Assembly: GCA_963734085.1 (NCBI GenBank)
Contig: CAVTFT010000021.1
Coordinates: forward strand, 62,001-126,000
Origin: CAIWHR01 sp963734085
GTDB taxonomy: Bacteria > Pseudomonadota > Gammaproteobacteria > Burkholderiales > Casimicrobiaceae
Reading direction: 5' to 3'
Length of the DNA stretch: 64,000 nucleotides
The position numbers and the translations under genes were made by a program. The notes below the pieces were generated by a model. It searched no databases and was not told where the DNA came from. It saw nothing but the letters and a program-made list of their open reading frames with translations. This document shows positions 50,930-61,541 of this stretch, one piece after another (position 1 is the first letter of the stretch; each line of letters starts with the position of its first letter).

Positions 50930-51244
50930 TTAGATCACCTTCGCCTTCTCGATCAGGCGGGTGACCCGGTAGGCCTTGGTCTTGGCAAGCTTGCGGCACG
51001 CCTCGATTTCGACCAGGTCGCCTTCCTTGAATTCGTTGTTCTCGTCATGCGCGTGGTACTTGTGGCTCTTCGTGACGACCTTCCCGTACAGCGGATGCTT
51101 GACGCGGCGCTCCACGAGCACGGTGACCGTCTTGTCCATCTTGTCGCCGACCACGCGACCGGTCAGCGTCTGGATGATGGTCTTCTTCGGCGCGGCGTCG
51201 GGCGCTGATTGCGGCGCTGCGGGGGTGGTCTGCGCGGTGGTCAT
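50930..51244 (-). CDS. rpsQ: 30S ribosomal protein S17
   Basis: A 104-residue OB-fold protein: TLTGRVVGDKMDKTVTVLVE, HPLYGKVVTKSHKYHAHD and the end AYRVTRLIEKAKVI. The first 22 residues (TTAQTTPAAPQSAPDAAPKK) are a Pro/Ala-rich extension beyond the usual start. Its ATG overlaps the rpmC stop (ATGA). It is the last gene before the gap to rplN. Confidence 0.97.
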   Translation of the reverse strand: MTTAQTTPAAPQSAPDAAPKKTIIQTLTGRVVGDKMDKTVTVLVERRVKHPLYGKVVTKSHKYHAHDENNEFKEGDLVEIEACRKLAKTKAYRVTRLIEKAKVI

Positions 51245-51444
51245 GCCTGCCCTTTCTGGTGCATCAGCGTCCGCGCGCGGGCGATGTTCCGCCGCACCTG
51301 GCGCAGCTTGTCGCTGTTCTGGAGTTGCTGGGTCGCCTTTTGCATCCGCAGGCCGAACTGCTCCTTCAAGAGCGCATCGAGCTCGGTCTTGAGCTCGGCC
51401 GGCGATTTGGCAGCGAGCGCCTTCTTGGTTTCGGTGAGCTTCAT
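51241..51444 (-). CDS. rpmC: 50S ribosomal protein L29
   Basis: A 67-residue protein near the tunnel exit: MKLTETKKALAAKSPAEL, LLKEQFGLRMQKATQQL, VRRNIARARTLMHQK. It is a small gene seen from its position between rplP and rpsQ and from its family motifs. Confidence 0.97.
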   Translation of the reverse strand: MKLTETKKALAAKSPAELKTELDALLKEQFGLRMQKATQQLQNSDKLRQVRRNIARARTLMHQKGQA

Positions 51445-51455
51445 CGTGGCCTCCG

Positions 51456-51852
51456 TCAGCCAACCAGGCGATGGACGAATGTCGTGCGGATCGGCAGCTT
51501 CGCCGCGGCCAGCGCAAATGCCTCGCGCGCGATCGTCTCGTCGACGCCGTCCATCTCGTAGAGGACCTTGCCCGGCACGATCTCGGCGACGTAGTACTCG
51601 GGATTGCCCTTGCCGTTGCCCATGCGGACTTCGGCCGGCTTCTGCGAGACCGGCTTGTCCGGAAAGATCCGGATCCACACGCGGCCGCCGCGCTTGATGT
51701 GGCGCGTCATCGCCCGCCGCGCCGCCTCGATCTGGCGCGCGGTAAGCCGGCCGCGGGTCGTCGCCTTGAGGCCGTATTCGCCGAAGCTTACCTTGGCGCC
51801 GACGGTCGCAACGCCCTTGTTGCGTCCCTTCTGCTCCTTGCGGTATTTCCTT

Positions 51853-51869
<17 letters not shown>
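51456..51869 (-). CDS. rplP: 50S ribosomal protein L16
   Basis: A 137-residue protein of the A-site tRNA region: MLQPVRRKYRKEQKGRNKG, AARRAMTRHIKRGGRVWIRI and FPDKPVSQKPAEVRMGNGKG. Its first 17 bases overlap the end of rpsC in another frame. Confidence 0.98.
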
Positions 51870-52578
<709 letters not shown>

Positions 52579-52586
52579 GATGTTCC

Positions 52587-52922
52587 TTATTTGCCGTCGC
52601 CGACGACGACGTGGATGTGGCAGGTCTGCTTCATGATGACGTTGCCACGGCCCTTGGCGCGCGCGGTGAAGCGGCGCAGGCTGTCCGCCTTGTCGACGCA
52701 GATCGACTTGACCTTGAGCTCGTCGATGTCGGCGCCGTCGTTGTGCTCGGCGTTGGCGATCGCCGACTCGAGCACCTTCTTGATGATCACCGCGCCCTTC
52801 TTCGGGCTGAACGCCAGGATGTTCAACGCCTTGTCGACCGGCAGGCCGCGGATCTGGTCGGCGACGAGCCTGCCCTTCTGGGCCGAGAGGCGCACACCGC
52901 GCAGGATTGCCTTGGTTTCCAT
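52587..52922 (-). CDS. rplV: 50S ribosomal protein L22
   Basis: A 111-residue protein whose hairpin lines the exit tunnel: METKAILRGVRLSAQKGRLV, KVLESAIANAEHNDG and CVDKADSLRRFTARAKGRGN. ATG 52922 is the family start; an in-frame codon at 52937 is less likely. It follows rpsS by 11 bases. Confidence 0.98.
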   Translation of the reverse strand: METKAILRGVRLSAQKGRLVADQIRGLPVDKALNILAFSPKKGAVIIKKVLESAIANAEHNDGADIDELKVKSICVDKADSLRRFTARAKGRGNVIMKQTCHIHVVVGDGK

Positions 52923-52933
52923 CGCTAACCCTC

Positions 52934-53236
52934 TCACTTCTTCGGCGGCGCGGCCGTCGCAGGCGCCGCGACCTTCTTGTCGGACGAGTGACCCTTGAAC
53001 GTGCGCGTCAGCGCGAATTCGCCGAGCTTGTGGCCGACCATGTTTTCGGAGACGTAGACGGGGATGTGCTGCTTGCCGTTGTGGACGGCGATCGTCAGCC
53101 CGACGAACTCGGGCGTGATCGTCGACCGGCGCGACCAGGTCTTGATCGGCTTCTTGTCGCTCACCGCCCGCGCCGCCTCCACCTTCGCGAGCAGGTGGCC
53201 GTCGACGAACGGTCCCTTCTTGATTGAACGAGCCAT
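52934..53236 (-). CDS. rpsS: 30S ribosomal protein S19
   Basis: A 100-residue head protein: MARSIKKGPFVDGHLLAKVE, TWSRRSTITPEFVGLTIAVH and MVGHKLGEFALTRTFKGHS. The C terminus has a short Ala/Pro tail. It follows rplB by 17 bases. Confidence 0.98.
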   Translation of the reverse strand: MARSIKKGPFVDGHLLAKVEAARAVSDKKPIKTWSRRSTITPEFVGLTIAVHNGKQHIPVYVSENMVGHKLGEFALTRTFKGHSSDKKVAAPATAAPPKK

Positions 53237-53253
53237 GATCCGTTGCCCTTAAG

Positions 53254-54087
53254 TTAGCCTTTGGTCGCGTGCCGGCGGCGCACGATCATCGAGTCGGTGC
53301 GCTTGTTCTTGCGCGTCTTGTAGCCCTTGGCCGGCGTTCCCCACGGCGACATCGGGTGGTGGCGTCCGCCGCCGCCGTTGGTGCGGCCGCCCATCGGGTG
53401 GTCGACCGGGTTCATCGAGATGCCTCGCACGGTCGGGCGAATGCCGCGCCAGCGGTTGGCCCCGGCCTTGCCGATCGAGCGCAGGCTGTGCTCCTCGTTG
53501 CCGACTTCGCCGATCGTCGCGCGACAGTTCACGTGCACCTTGCGAATTTCGCCCGAGCGCAACCGAAGCTGCGCGTAGTCGCCCTCGCGCGCGAGCAGCT
53601 GGACGCCAGCGCCCGCCGAACGCGCGAGCTGCGCCCCCTTTCCCGGCAGCATCTCGATGCAGTGGATCGTCGTGCCCACGGGGATGTTGCGCAGCGGCAG
53701 GCAATTGCCCGGCTTGATCGGCGCCTCTGGCCCCGAGTGCAGCACGGAGCCCACCGTGACGCCGCGCGGCGCGATCACGTAGCGCCGCTCGCCGTCGCCG
53801 TAGAGCAGCAGCGCAAGATGCGCGCTGCGATTCGGGTCGTACTCGAGCCGCTCGACCTTGGCGGCGACGCCGTCCTTGGCACGCTTGAAATCGACGATGC
53901 GGTAGTGATGCTTGTGACCGCCGCCCTTGTGCCGCGTCGTGATGTGGCCGCGGTTGTTGCGGCCCGAGCCGCGCTTCTGGCTCTCGGTGAGCGCGTCGAC
54001 CGGTCGCCCCTTGTGCAGGTGCGGATGGACGACCTTGACGAGCGCGCGGCGACCCGGCGACGTGGGTTTGACTTTTTGCAGAGCCAT
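53254..54087 (-). CDS. rplB: 50S ribosomal protein L2
   Basis: A 277-residue primary 23S rRNA-binding protein needed for subunit joining and peptidyl transfer. MALQKVKPTSPGRRALVKV, GGGHKHHYRIVDFKR, and the C-terminal MNPVDHPMGGRTNGGGGRH with the conserved histidine. It follows rplW by 81 bases, a gap filled by a dispersed repeat. Confidence 0.98.
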   Translation of the reverse strand: MALQKVKPTSPGRRALVKVVHPHLHKGRPVDALTESQKRGSGRNNRGHITTRHKGGGHKHHYRIVDFKRAKDGVAAKVERLEYDPNRSAHLALLLYGDGERRYVIAPRGVTVGSVLHSGPEAPIKPGNCLPLRNIPVGTTIHCIEMLPGKGAQLARSAGAGVQLLAREGDYAQLRLRSGEIRKVHVNCRATIGEVGNEEHSLRSIGKAGANRWRGIRPTVRGISMNPVDHPMGGRTNGGGGRHHPMSPWGTPAKGYKTRKNKRTDSMIVRRRHATKG

Positions 54088-54107
54088 ATCAGGTCTCCCG
54101 ATGGGCC

Positions 54108-54166
54108 GCCCCGAGGGAGACCCGCGCCCCCTCAGGGGGTAGCGAACGAAGTGGGCTTGGGGGCAT
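54108..54166. repeat. Intergenic C-rich repeat in the rplW-rplB gap
   Basis: CGCCCCCTCAGGGGGTAGCG and then AACGAAGTGGGCTTGGGGGC, read on the plus strand. The CCCCCTCAGGGGG core is a hairpin. A related element lies at 34868-34925. It interrupts the otherwise tight S10 operon. Confidence 0.55.
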
Positions 54167-54168
54167 GT

Positions 54169-54483
54169 TTACTTCTCCGCGGCGAAATTGATTTCCTGGC
54201 CGGGCTTCAGGCACACGTAGGCCTTCTTCCAGCTGCGGCGCTTGCCGGTGAAACGACCGAAGCGCTTTATCTTGCCGCCCACGTTCGCGATCTGCACACT
54301 TTCGACCTCGACCTTGAACATCGCTTCGACGGCCGCCTTGACTTCGGGCTTGGTCGCGTCCTGAAGGACCTTGAAGATCACCTGCGAATGCTTGTCGGCG
54401 ATGTAGGTGGCCTTTTCGGACACGACCGGCGCGAGCAGCACGAGCGCCAGGCGCTCGGAGTTGAATTGTCTCCCCGTGGTCAT
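54169..54483 (-). CDS. rplW: 50S ribosomal protein L23
   Basis: A 104-residue tunnel-exit protein that docks trigger factor and SRP. LLAPVVSEKATYIADKHSQV, EAMFKVEVESVQIANVGGK and KRSWKKAYVCLKPGQEI. Its ATG overlaps the rplD stop (ATGA). Confidence 0.97.
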   Translation of the reverse strand: MTTGRQFNSERLALVLLAPVVSEKATYIADKHSQVIFKVLQDATKPEVKAAVEAMFKVEVESVQIANVGGKIKRFGRFTGKRRSWKKAYVCLKPGQEINFAAEK

Positions 54484-55103
54484 CCCAGCATCTCCTCGAA
54501 CTGCGACAGCGCGCCCTTGGTCAGCAGCACGTGGTTGAACCGCACGAGGCTCACCGGATCGACCTCGCGCGTCTCGAGAACCAGCACGTCGGGCAGATTG
54601 CGCGACGACAGGAACACGTTGTCGTCGAGCGCGTCGGTGACGACAAGCACGGTACCGGAAAGGCCGAGCGCCTTGATCTTCTGCGCGAAGAGCTTCGTCT
54701 TCGGCGTCTCGACTGCGAGCGCGTCGATGATCGCGAGGCGGTCTTCGCGCACGAGCTGCGACAGGATCGCGGCAATCCCCGCGCGATACATCTTGCGGTT
54801 GAGCTTTTGCGAAAAATTCTCGTCGGGCGAGCTCGGGAAGATCTTGCCGCCGCCGCGCCACAACGGGCTGTTCGCCTGGCCTGCACGCGCGCGTCCGGTT
54901 CCCTTTTGCGCCCACGGTTTCTTGTGCGACTTGTTCACGTCGCCGCGACCCTTCTGCTTGCGGTTGCCGCTGCGGGCATTGGCCTGGAACGCGGTGACGA
55001 GCTGGTGAATCAGCGGCTCGTTGTAGTCGCGCGCAAACAGCGCGTCCGACCCCGCGACCGTCGCGGCGGGCTGGCCTTTGGCATCGATCAGCTTGAGATC
55101 CAT
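54480..55103 (-). CDS. rplD: 50S ribosomal protein L4
   Basis: A 207-residue protein with a long tunnel loop (RSGNRKQKGRGDVNKSHKKP, WAQKGTGRARAGQANSPLWR). In E. coli it represses the S10 operon. ATG 55103 (MDLKLIDAKGQ) begins one base after the rplC stop; the frame upstream is a shadow. Confidence 0.97.
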   Translation of the reverse strand: MDLKLIDAKGQPAATVAGSDALFARDYNEPLIHQLVTAFQANARSGNRKQKGRGDVNKSHKKPWAQKGTGRARAGQANSPLWRGGGKIFPSSPDENFSQKLNRKMYRAGIAAILSQLVREDRLAIIDALAVETPKTKLFAQKIKALGLSGTVLVVTDALDDNVFLSSRNLPDVLVLETREVDPVSLVRFNHVLLTKGALSQFEEMLG

Positions 55104-55104
55104 G

Positions 55105-55761
55105 TCAGGCCCCCTTCTTCGCCGGCGTCTTCGTCGCCGGGCGAACGATGATGTGGCCGCCGTCGGCGCCGGGAACGCAGCCTCTGACCAGCAGCAAACC
55201 ACGCTCTACGTCCACGCGGACGACCTTCAGCATCTGCGTCGTGCGCGTCACGTTGCCGTACTGGCCCGCCATCCGCTTGCCGGGGAACACGCGCCCGGGG
55301 TCCTGCGCCATGCTGATCGATCCCGGCGTGTTGTGCGAGCGCGAGTTGCCGTGCGACGCGCGGTTCGAGCTGAAATTGTGGCGCCGGATCACGCCGGAGA
55401 AGCCGCGGCCCTTCGTCGTCCCCGTGACGTCGACGAACTCGCCGACCTTGAACGTGTCGACGCCGATCACGCCGCCGACGTTGAGCTCGGTCAACTTTTC
55501 CGGCGCGACGGCAAACTCGCGCAGCAGCTCACCGGCCTCGACGCCGGCCTTCGCGAGGTGCCCCGCCTGTGGCTTCGTCACGCGCGATGCGCGACGCTTG
55601 CCGAACGTCACCTGCACCGCCGAATAACCGTCGGTATCCGGTGTCTTGATCTGGGTGACGCGGTTGTTGGCGACGTCGAGCACCGTCACCGGGACGGCGC
55701 TGCCGTCGTCGGTGAAGATGCGCGTCATGCCGATCTTCCGTCCTACGAGTCCGAGTGTCAT
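55105..55761 (-). CDS. rplC: 50S ribosomal protein L3
   Basis: A 218-residue protein near the peptidyl-transferase centre. LGLVGRKIGMTRIFTDDGSA and GFSGVIRRHNFSSNRASHGN with the glutamine site SISMAQDPGRVFPGKRMAGQ. It is 94 bases downstream of rpsJ, across a heptamer array. Confidence 0.98.
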   Translation of the reverse strand: MTLGLVGRKIGMTRIFTDDGSAVPVTVLDVANNRVTQIKTPDTDGYSAVQVTFGKRRASRVTKPQAGHLAKAGVEAGELLREFAVAPEKLTELNVGGVIGVDTFKVGEFVDVTGTTKGRGFSGVIRRHNFSSNRASHGNSRSHNTPGSISMAQDPGRVFPGKRMAGQYGNVTRTTQMLKVVRVDVERGLLLVRGCVPGADGGHIIVRPATKTPAKKGA

Positions 55762-55825
55762 CTCAATCTCTCTTTTTCGTTCACCGGATCACTCCGTTGC
55801 CGACTGCAATTGGCCGGCGCTTTCC

Positions 55826-55860
55826 GATTCCTGATGCCTGATGGCTGATTCCTGATCACT
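55826..55860. repeat. Heptamer array at the 3' end of rpsJ (five units)
   Basis: Five consecutive 7-base units on the plus strand: GATTCCT, GATGCCT, GATGGCT, GATTCCT, GATCACT. The array touches the rpsJ stop codon (55856-55858). Two related arrays with seven-base spacing lie on the other side of rpsJ. Confidence 0.75.
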
Positions 55861-56167
55861 GCAGCTTGATTTCGACGTCGACCCCCGCCGGCAGGTCAAG
55901 CTTCATCAGCTGATCGACTGTCTTGTCGGTCGGATCGATGATGTCCATCAGCCGCAGGTGCGTGCGAATCTCGAACTGGTCGCGCGAGGTCTTGTTGACA
56001 TGCGGCGAACGGAGCACGTTGTAACGCTCGATCTTGGTCGGCAGCGGCACGGGTCCGCGGACGACCGCGCCCGAGCGCTTCGCGGTTTCCACGATTTCCA
56101 TCGCCGACTGGTCGATCAGCTTGTAGTCGAACGCCTTCAGTCGGATGCGGATTCTCTGGTTTTGCAT
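55856..56167 (-). CDS. rpsJ: 30S ribosomal protein S10
   Basis: A 103-residue protein, also NusE in transcription antitermination: RIRIRLKAFDYKLIDQSAME and GPVPLPTKIERYNVLRSPHV. It lies 112 bases downstream of tuf and 94 bases upstream of rplC, with heptamer arrays in both gaps. Confidence 0.98.
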   Translation of the reverse strand: MQNQRIRIRLKAFDYKLIDQSAMEIVETAKRSGAVVRGPVPLPTKIERYNVLRSPHVNKTSRDQFEIRTHLRLMDIIDPTDKTVDQLMKLDLPAGVDVEIKLQ

Positions 56168-56168
56168 G

Positions 56169-56203
56169 GTTCAGCTTTCCGCTGTCAGCTATCAGCTGTC
56201 AGC
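56169..56203. repeat. Heptamer array between rpsJ and tuf, first (five units)
   Basis: Plus-strand units GTTCAGC, TTTCCGC, TGTCAGC, TATCAGC, TGTCAGC, each seven bases and ending in GC. It starts two bases before the rpsJ start codon in transcription sense, so it would lie in the rpsJ leader just before the ATG and covers the place of its ribosome site (GGAAAGC on the minus strand). Confidence 0.7.
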
Positions 56204-56244
56204 AAGTTCGTGTTCCGTTTGTGTCGTCGCTGCATACGCGGTTG

Positions 56245-56279
56245 CCTTTGCTGATAGCCGACCGCTGACAGCCTGCCGC
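56245..56279. repeat. Heptamer array between rpsJ and tuf, second (five units)
   Basis: Plus-strand units CCTTTGC, TGATAGC, CGACCGC, TGACAGC, CTGCCGC, ending directly at the tuf stop codon. Roughly the inverted counterpart of the array at 56169-56203, 41 bases away, so a large imperfect stem-loop is possible. Confidence 0.65.
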
Positions 56280-57470
56280 TCATTCAATAATTTTCGCCAC
56301 CACGCCGGCGCCGACGGTACGGCCACCTTCGCGAATCGCAAAGCGCAACCCCTCTTCCATCGCAATCGGCGCAATCAGCGTCACCGTCATCGCCACATTG
56401 TCCCCAGGCATCACCATCTCGGTCCCCGCCGGCAGCTCGCAGCTCCCCGTCACGTCCGTCGTCCGAAAATAAAACTGCGGCCGATACCCCGGGAAAAACG
56501 GCGTGTGCCGACCCCCCTCCTCCTTGGACAGCACATACACCTCGCAGCTGAACTTGGTGTGCGGCGTGATCGACCCCGGCTTCGCCAGCACCTGCCCCCG
56601 CTCCACCTCCTCCCGCTTGGTGCCTCTGAGGAGTACGCCGACGTTGTCCCCCGCCTGCCCCTGGTCCAGGAGCTTCCGGAACATCTCCACCCCGGTGCAC
56701 ACCGTCTTCAACGTCGGCTTCAAGCCCACAATCTCCAGCTCGTCGCCCACCTTCACCACCCCGCGCTCCACCCGCCCGGTCACCACCGTGCCCCGACCAG
56801 AAATCGAAAACACGTCCTCCACCGGCATCAAAAACGGCCCATCGATCGCCCGCTTCGGCTGCGGAATGTAGCTGTCCAGCGCCTCCGCCAGCTTCAGAAT
56901 CGAGCCTTCCCCCAGCTCGCTCTTGTCGCCTTCCAAAGCCATCTTCGCGCTGCCAATCACGATCGGCGTCTTGTCCCCAGGAAACTGGTACTTGGACAGG
57001 AGCTCCCGCACCTCCAGCTCAACGAGCTCCAGCAGCTCCTTGTCGTCGACCATGTCCGCCTTGTTCATGTACACGACGATGTAGGGCACCCCCACCTGCC
57101 GCGCCAGCAGGATATGTTCGCGGGTCTGCGGCATCGGCCCATCCGCCGCACTCACCACCAGGATCGCCCCATCCATCTGCGCCGCCCCGGTAATCATGTT
57201 CTTGATGTAGTCCGCATGCCCCGGACAATCCACGTGCGCGTAGTGCCGGTTCTTCGTCTCGTACTCCACGTGCGCCGTGTTGATCGTGATCCCCCGCGCC
57301 TTCTCCTCCGGCGCATTGTCAATCTGGTCGTACGCCTTCACCTCCCCCCCATACAGCTTCGACAGCACCAGCGTCATCGCCGCCGTCAGCGTCGTCTTGC
57401 CGTGATCCACGTGCCCGATCGTCCCCACGTTCACGTGCGGCTTCGTCCGCTCGAATTTGCCCTTGGCCAT
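56280..57470 (-). CDS. tuf: Elongation factor Tu
   Basis: A 396-residue GTPase that brings aminoacyl-tRNA to the ribosome. G1 GHVDHGKTT, G3 DCPGHADYIKNMITG, G4 NKAD (MNKADMVDD) and the effector-loop EEKARGITINTAHVEYET are all intact. Codon choice is unlike that of its neighbours: GTG, GGG, GCG, ACG and ATT dominate where fusA and the ribosomal genes prefer GTC, GGC, GCC, ACC and ATC. A second tuf copy is usual in this class and could lie elsewhere. It follows fusA by 24 bases. Confidence 0.98.
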   Translation of the reverse strand: MAKGKFERTKPHVNVGTIGHVDHGKTTLTAAMTLVLSKLYGGEVKAYDQIDNAPEEKARGITINTAHVEYETKNRHYAHVDCPGHADYIKNMITGAAQMDGAILVVSAADGPMPQTREHILLARQVGVPYIVVYMNKADMVDDKELLELVELEVRELLSKYQFPGDKTPIVIGSAKMALEGDKSELGEGSILKLAEALDSYIPQPKRAIDGPFLMPVEDVFSISGRGTVVTGRVERGVVKVGDELEIVGLKPTLKTVCTGVEMFRKLLDQGQAGDNVGVLLRGTKREEVERGQVLAKPGSITPHTKFSCEVYVLSKEEGGRHTPFFPGYRPQFYFRTTDVTGSCELPAGTEMVMPGDNVAMTVTLIAPIAMEEGLRFAIREGGRTVGAGVVAKIIE

Positions 57471-57494
57471 GATTCGATTCCTTGAAGGTTTCGG

Positions 57495-59588
<2,094 letters not shown>

Positions 59589-59686
59589 TTTTCGTCTTCA
59601 GCCTGTAGGCGCCGACGGCGGGAGGATCGCTTCCGCGCGGGCGCATTGCCGTCCTGTCGTCTGTTGAATCGTCGTTATATGGGGGC

Positions 59687-60157
59687 TCAGAACCGGAAAT
59701 GCGAGAAGGCCTTGTTGGCTTCCGCCATGCGGTGCACTTCCTCGCGCTTTTTCACCGCGCCGCCGCGACCTTCGGAGGCCTCGAGCAGCTCTGCCGCGAG
59801 CCGCGCGCCCATCGACTTCTCGCCGCGCTTGCGCGCCGCTTCGCGCAGCCAGCGCATCGCGAGCGCCACTCGCCGCACCGGCCGCACTTCGACCGGCACC
59901 TGGAAGTTCGCGCCGCCGACACGGCGACTCTTCACCTCGACCATCGGCCGCGAGTTCGCGAGCGCCTGGTTGAAGACTTCCAGCGGATCCTTGCCGCCCT
60001 TCTTCGCGATCGATTCGAACGCGCCGTAGAGAATGCGCTCGGCGACCGACTTCTTGCCGGCGGTCATCAGCACGTTGACGAACTTCGCGACGTCCGTGTT
60101 GCTGTACTTCGGATCGGGCAGGATCTCGCGCTTGGGAACTTCTCTGCGACGGGGCAT
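59687..60157 (-). CDS. rpsG: 30S ribosomal protein S7
   Basis: A 156-residue head-assembly protein: MPRRREVPKREILPDPKYSN, KKSVAERILYGAFE and RRVGGANFQVPVEVRP. In E. coli it represses the str operon. It follows rpsL by 37 bases. Confidence 0.98.
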   Translation of the reverse strand: MPRRREVPKREILPDPKYSNTDVAKFVNVLMTAGKKSVAERILYGAFESIAKKGGKDPLEVFNQALANSRPMVEVKSRRVGGANFQVPVEVRPVRRVALAMRWLREAARKRGEKSMGARLAAELLEASEGRGGAVKKREEVHRMAEANKAFSHFRF

Positions 60158-60194
60158 AAGTGTCCTCGAATCGTTGCGGCCGGCTTGTCGCCTG

Positions 60195-60572
60195 TTATGC
60201 CGACTTGGGCTTCTTGGCGCCGTACTTCGAACGCGCCTGCTTGCGGTCCTTCACGCCGGCGGTGTCGAGGCTGCCGCGCACCATGTGGTAACGCACGCCG
60301 GGCAGGTCCTTCACGCGCCCGCCGCGAATCAGCACCACCGAGTGTTCCTGCAGGTTGTGGCCTTCGCCGCCGATGTAGCTGATCACCTCGAAGCCATTGG
60401 TGAGCCGCACCTTCGCGACCTTGCGCAGCGCGGAGTTCGGCTTCTTCGGTGTCGTCGTGTACACGCGCGTGCAGACGCCGCGCTTCTGCGGGCTCTGCTG
60501 GAGCGCCGGAACCTTGCTTTTCGACACGGCGGGCTCACGGCCCTTCCGCACGAGCTGATTGATGGTTGGCAT
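60195..60572 (-). CDS. rpsL: 30S ribosomal protein S12
   Basis: A 125-residue decoding-centre protein: MPTINQLVRKGREPAVSKSK, RGVCTRVYTTTPKKPNSALR and RGGRVKDLPGVRYHMVRG. The lysines whose change gives streptomycin resistance (in TPKKPN and RVKDLP) are wild type. ATG 60572 is the family start; the frame upstream is a shadow. It is the first gene of the long ribosomal run, with its own promoter at 60829-60858. Confidence 0.98.
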   Translation of the reverse strand: MPTINQLVRKGREPAVSKSKVPALQQSPQKRGVCTRVYTTTPKKPNSALRKVAKVRLTNGFEVISYIGGEGHNLQEHSVVLIRGGRVKDLPGVRYHMVRGSLDTAGVKDRKQARSKYGAKKPKSA

Positions 60573-60828
60573 CCTGATTTTCCGTTTCGTGCGGCGTTCG
60601 AAGTGTCTTCCGCCGCAGGGCTCATCGCTGGCGAAACTGCTACCGTTCACAACAAATCAAAGTGGCCCACGCGCGCGCCTGTTGCCGTGCCGGCGCGGCC
60701 GCCCGGGCCACTCTTCTGCGCCATCGCCGACGGTTCGCGGCAATCGAACTGCTGCTGCCGCGACCGCAGCCGGTACGCATGCCGCCCCGCCTGCGTTTTC
60801 GGGCAGACGGGAAGGCGAAAAGACTGCA

Positions 60829-60858
60829 ATTATAAGAGGATAACCACTCGAGCGTCAA
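60829..60858 (-). promoter_or_regulatory. Strong sigma-70 promoter for rpsL (str operon)
   Basis: On the minus strand TTGACG (60858-60853), an 18-base spacer and a perfect TATAAT (60834-60829). Transcription should start near 60822, leaving a 5' leader of about 250 bases before rpsL. The 463-base gap 60573-61035 otherwise holds this GC-rich leader, in which no ORF is convincing, and a hairpin at 60976-61012. Confidence 0.75.
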
Positions 60859-60975
60859 TAATCTGTTGCGGCGCAGAACATGCGGCTCCAGGCGTGCCGA
60901 AAGACGCTAGTGGGGGCGCGACGCGCCTGCGGGGAAAGGACGATCAGGATGACACCGCGCGGCACTGGTCGCGAC

Positions 60976-61012
60976 AAAGCCCCGGCGTAGTGACCACTCA
61001 CGCCGGAGCTTT
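60976..61012. terminator. Long hairpin after the DUF3563-like gene
   Basis: Arms AAAGCCCCGGCGT and ACGCCGGAGCTTT pair over 13 positions with one mismatch, and the loop AGTGACCACT can pair further. Both strands end in only three Ts, so it would be a weak terminator; it lies 23 bases after the DUF3563-like stop and shields the rpsL promoter from it. Confidence 0.5.
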
Positions 61013-61035
61013 CGAGTAAGCTACGCGCGCTGCCT

Positions 61036-61407
61036 TCAGAGCGAGGACGGGCCGCGCTCCAGGCGCCGCATCCGCGCTTCCAGCTCGAAAATGTCCTTCG
61101 ACTGCGCCAGATAGGCCTCGGTCTCGCGCATCTGTTGCTTCCAGAGCCAGCGGTCCAAACTCTCGAATATGTCCGTCGACCGGGCGAGATCCGCCTCGAC
61201 ACCGTACCGCTTCTGCCGCCAGAACCACCGACCCAGACGTCTTGCCAACCCCTCGGGTTGCGCGGGAACGTGCTTTGGACTCGTCACCGATGGCCGGGAA
61301 GCAGTCCCGACGGTCGATTGTGTCGATTTCTGTGCGAGTGATTCCGCGATGACGCCAATGAGCCCGCCAAAGACCCTACTATCAACACTGAATTGCGCAG
61401 CCTTCAT
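61036..61407 (-). CDS. DUF3563-like protein with internally duplicated motif
   Basis: A 123-residue protein of unknown function. The C-terminal half holds the DUF3563 pattern (EAYLAQSKDIFELEARMRRL), which usually makes up a protein of about 50 residues. Here a 25-residue unit is present twice in tandem: units beginning LGRWFWRQ and LDRWLWKQ, each ending in S-x-D-I-F-E, with 14 of 25 positions identical. The N-terminal part (KAAQFSVDSRVFGGLIGVIA) is moderately hydrophobic. ATG 61407 has GGAG eight bases upstream. The gene lies between rpsL and the LysR gene, from which it diverges. Confidence 0.7.
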   Translation of the reverse strand: MKAAQFSVDSRVFGGLIGVIAESLAQKSTQSTVGTASRPSVTSPKHVPAQPEGLARRLGRWFWRQKRYGVEADLARSTDIFESLDRWLWKQQMRETEAYLAQSKDIFELEARMRRLERGPSSL

Positions 61408-61461
61408 ACCAAATCTCCAATAGAACCCGGCGGCCGCTTCTTTGCCGCGCCGCACAAGGAC

Positions 61462-61490
61462 AAGATAGAGTCTGCGGGAGACTTGATCAA
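61462..61490 (-). promoter_or_regulatory. Candidate promoter of the DUF3563-like gene
   Basis: On the minus strand TTGATC (61490-61485), a 17-base spacer and TATCTT (61467-61462), 54 bases before the start codon. Confidence 0.5.
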
Positions 61491-61508
61491 ATCGTTGTTT
61501 TGGATCAA

Positions 61509-61517
61509 TGGTATAAT
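61509..61517 (+). promoter_or_regulatory. Extended -10 promoter of the LysR gene
   Basis: TGG followed by a perfect TATAAT (61512-61517), the TGn extended -10 form, which can act without a good -35. It lies 86 bases before the LysR start. Confidence 0.5.
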
Positions 61518-61541
61518 TACAACTGATCGACGACCGATTGT

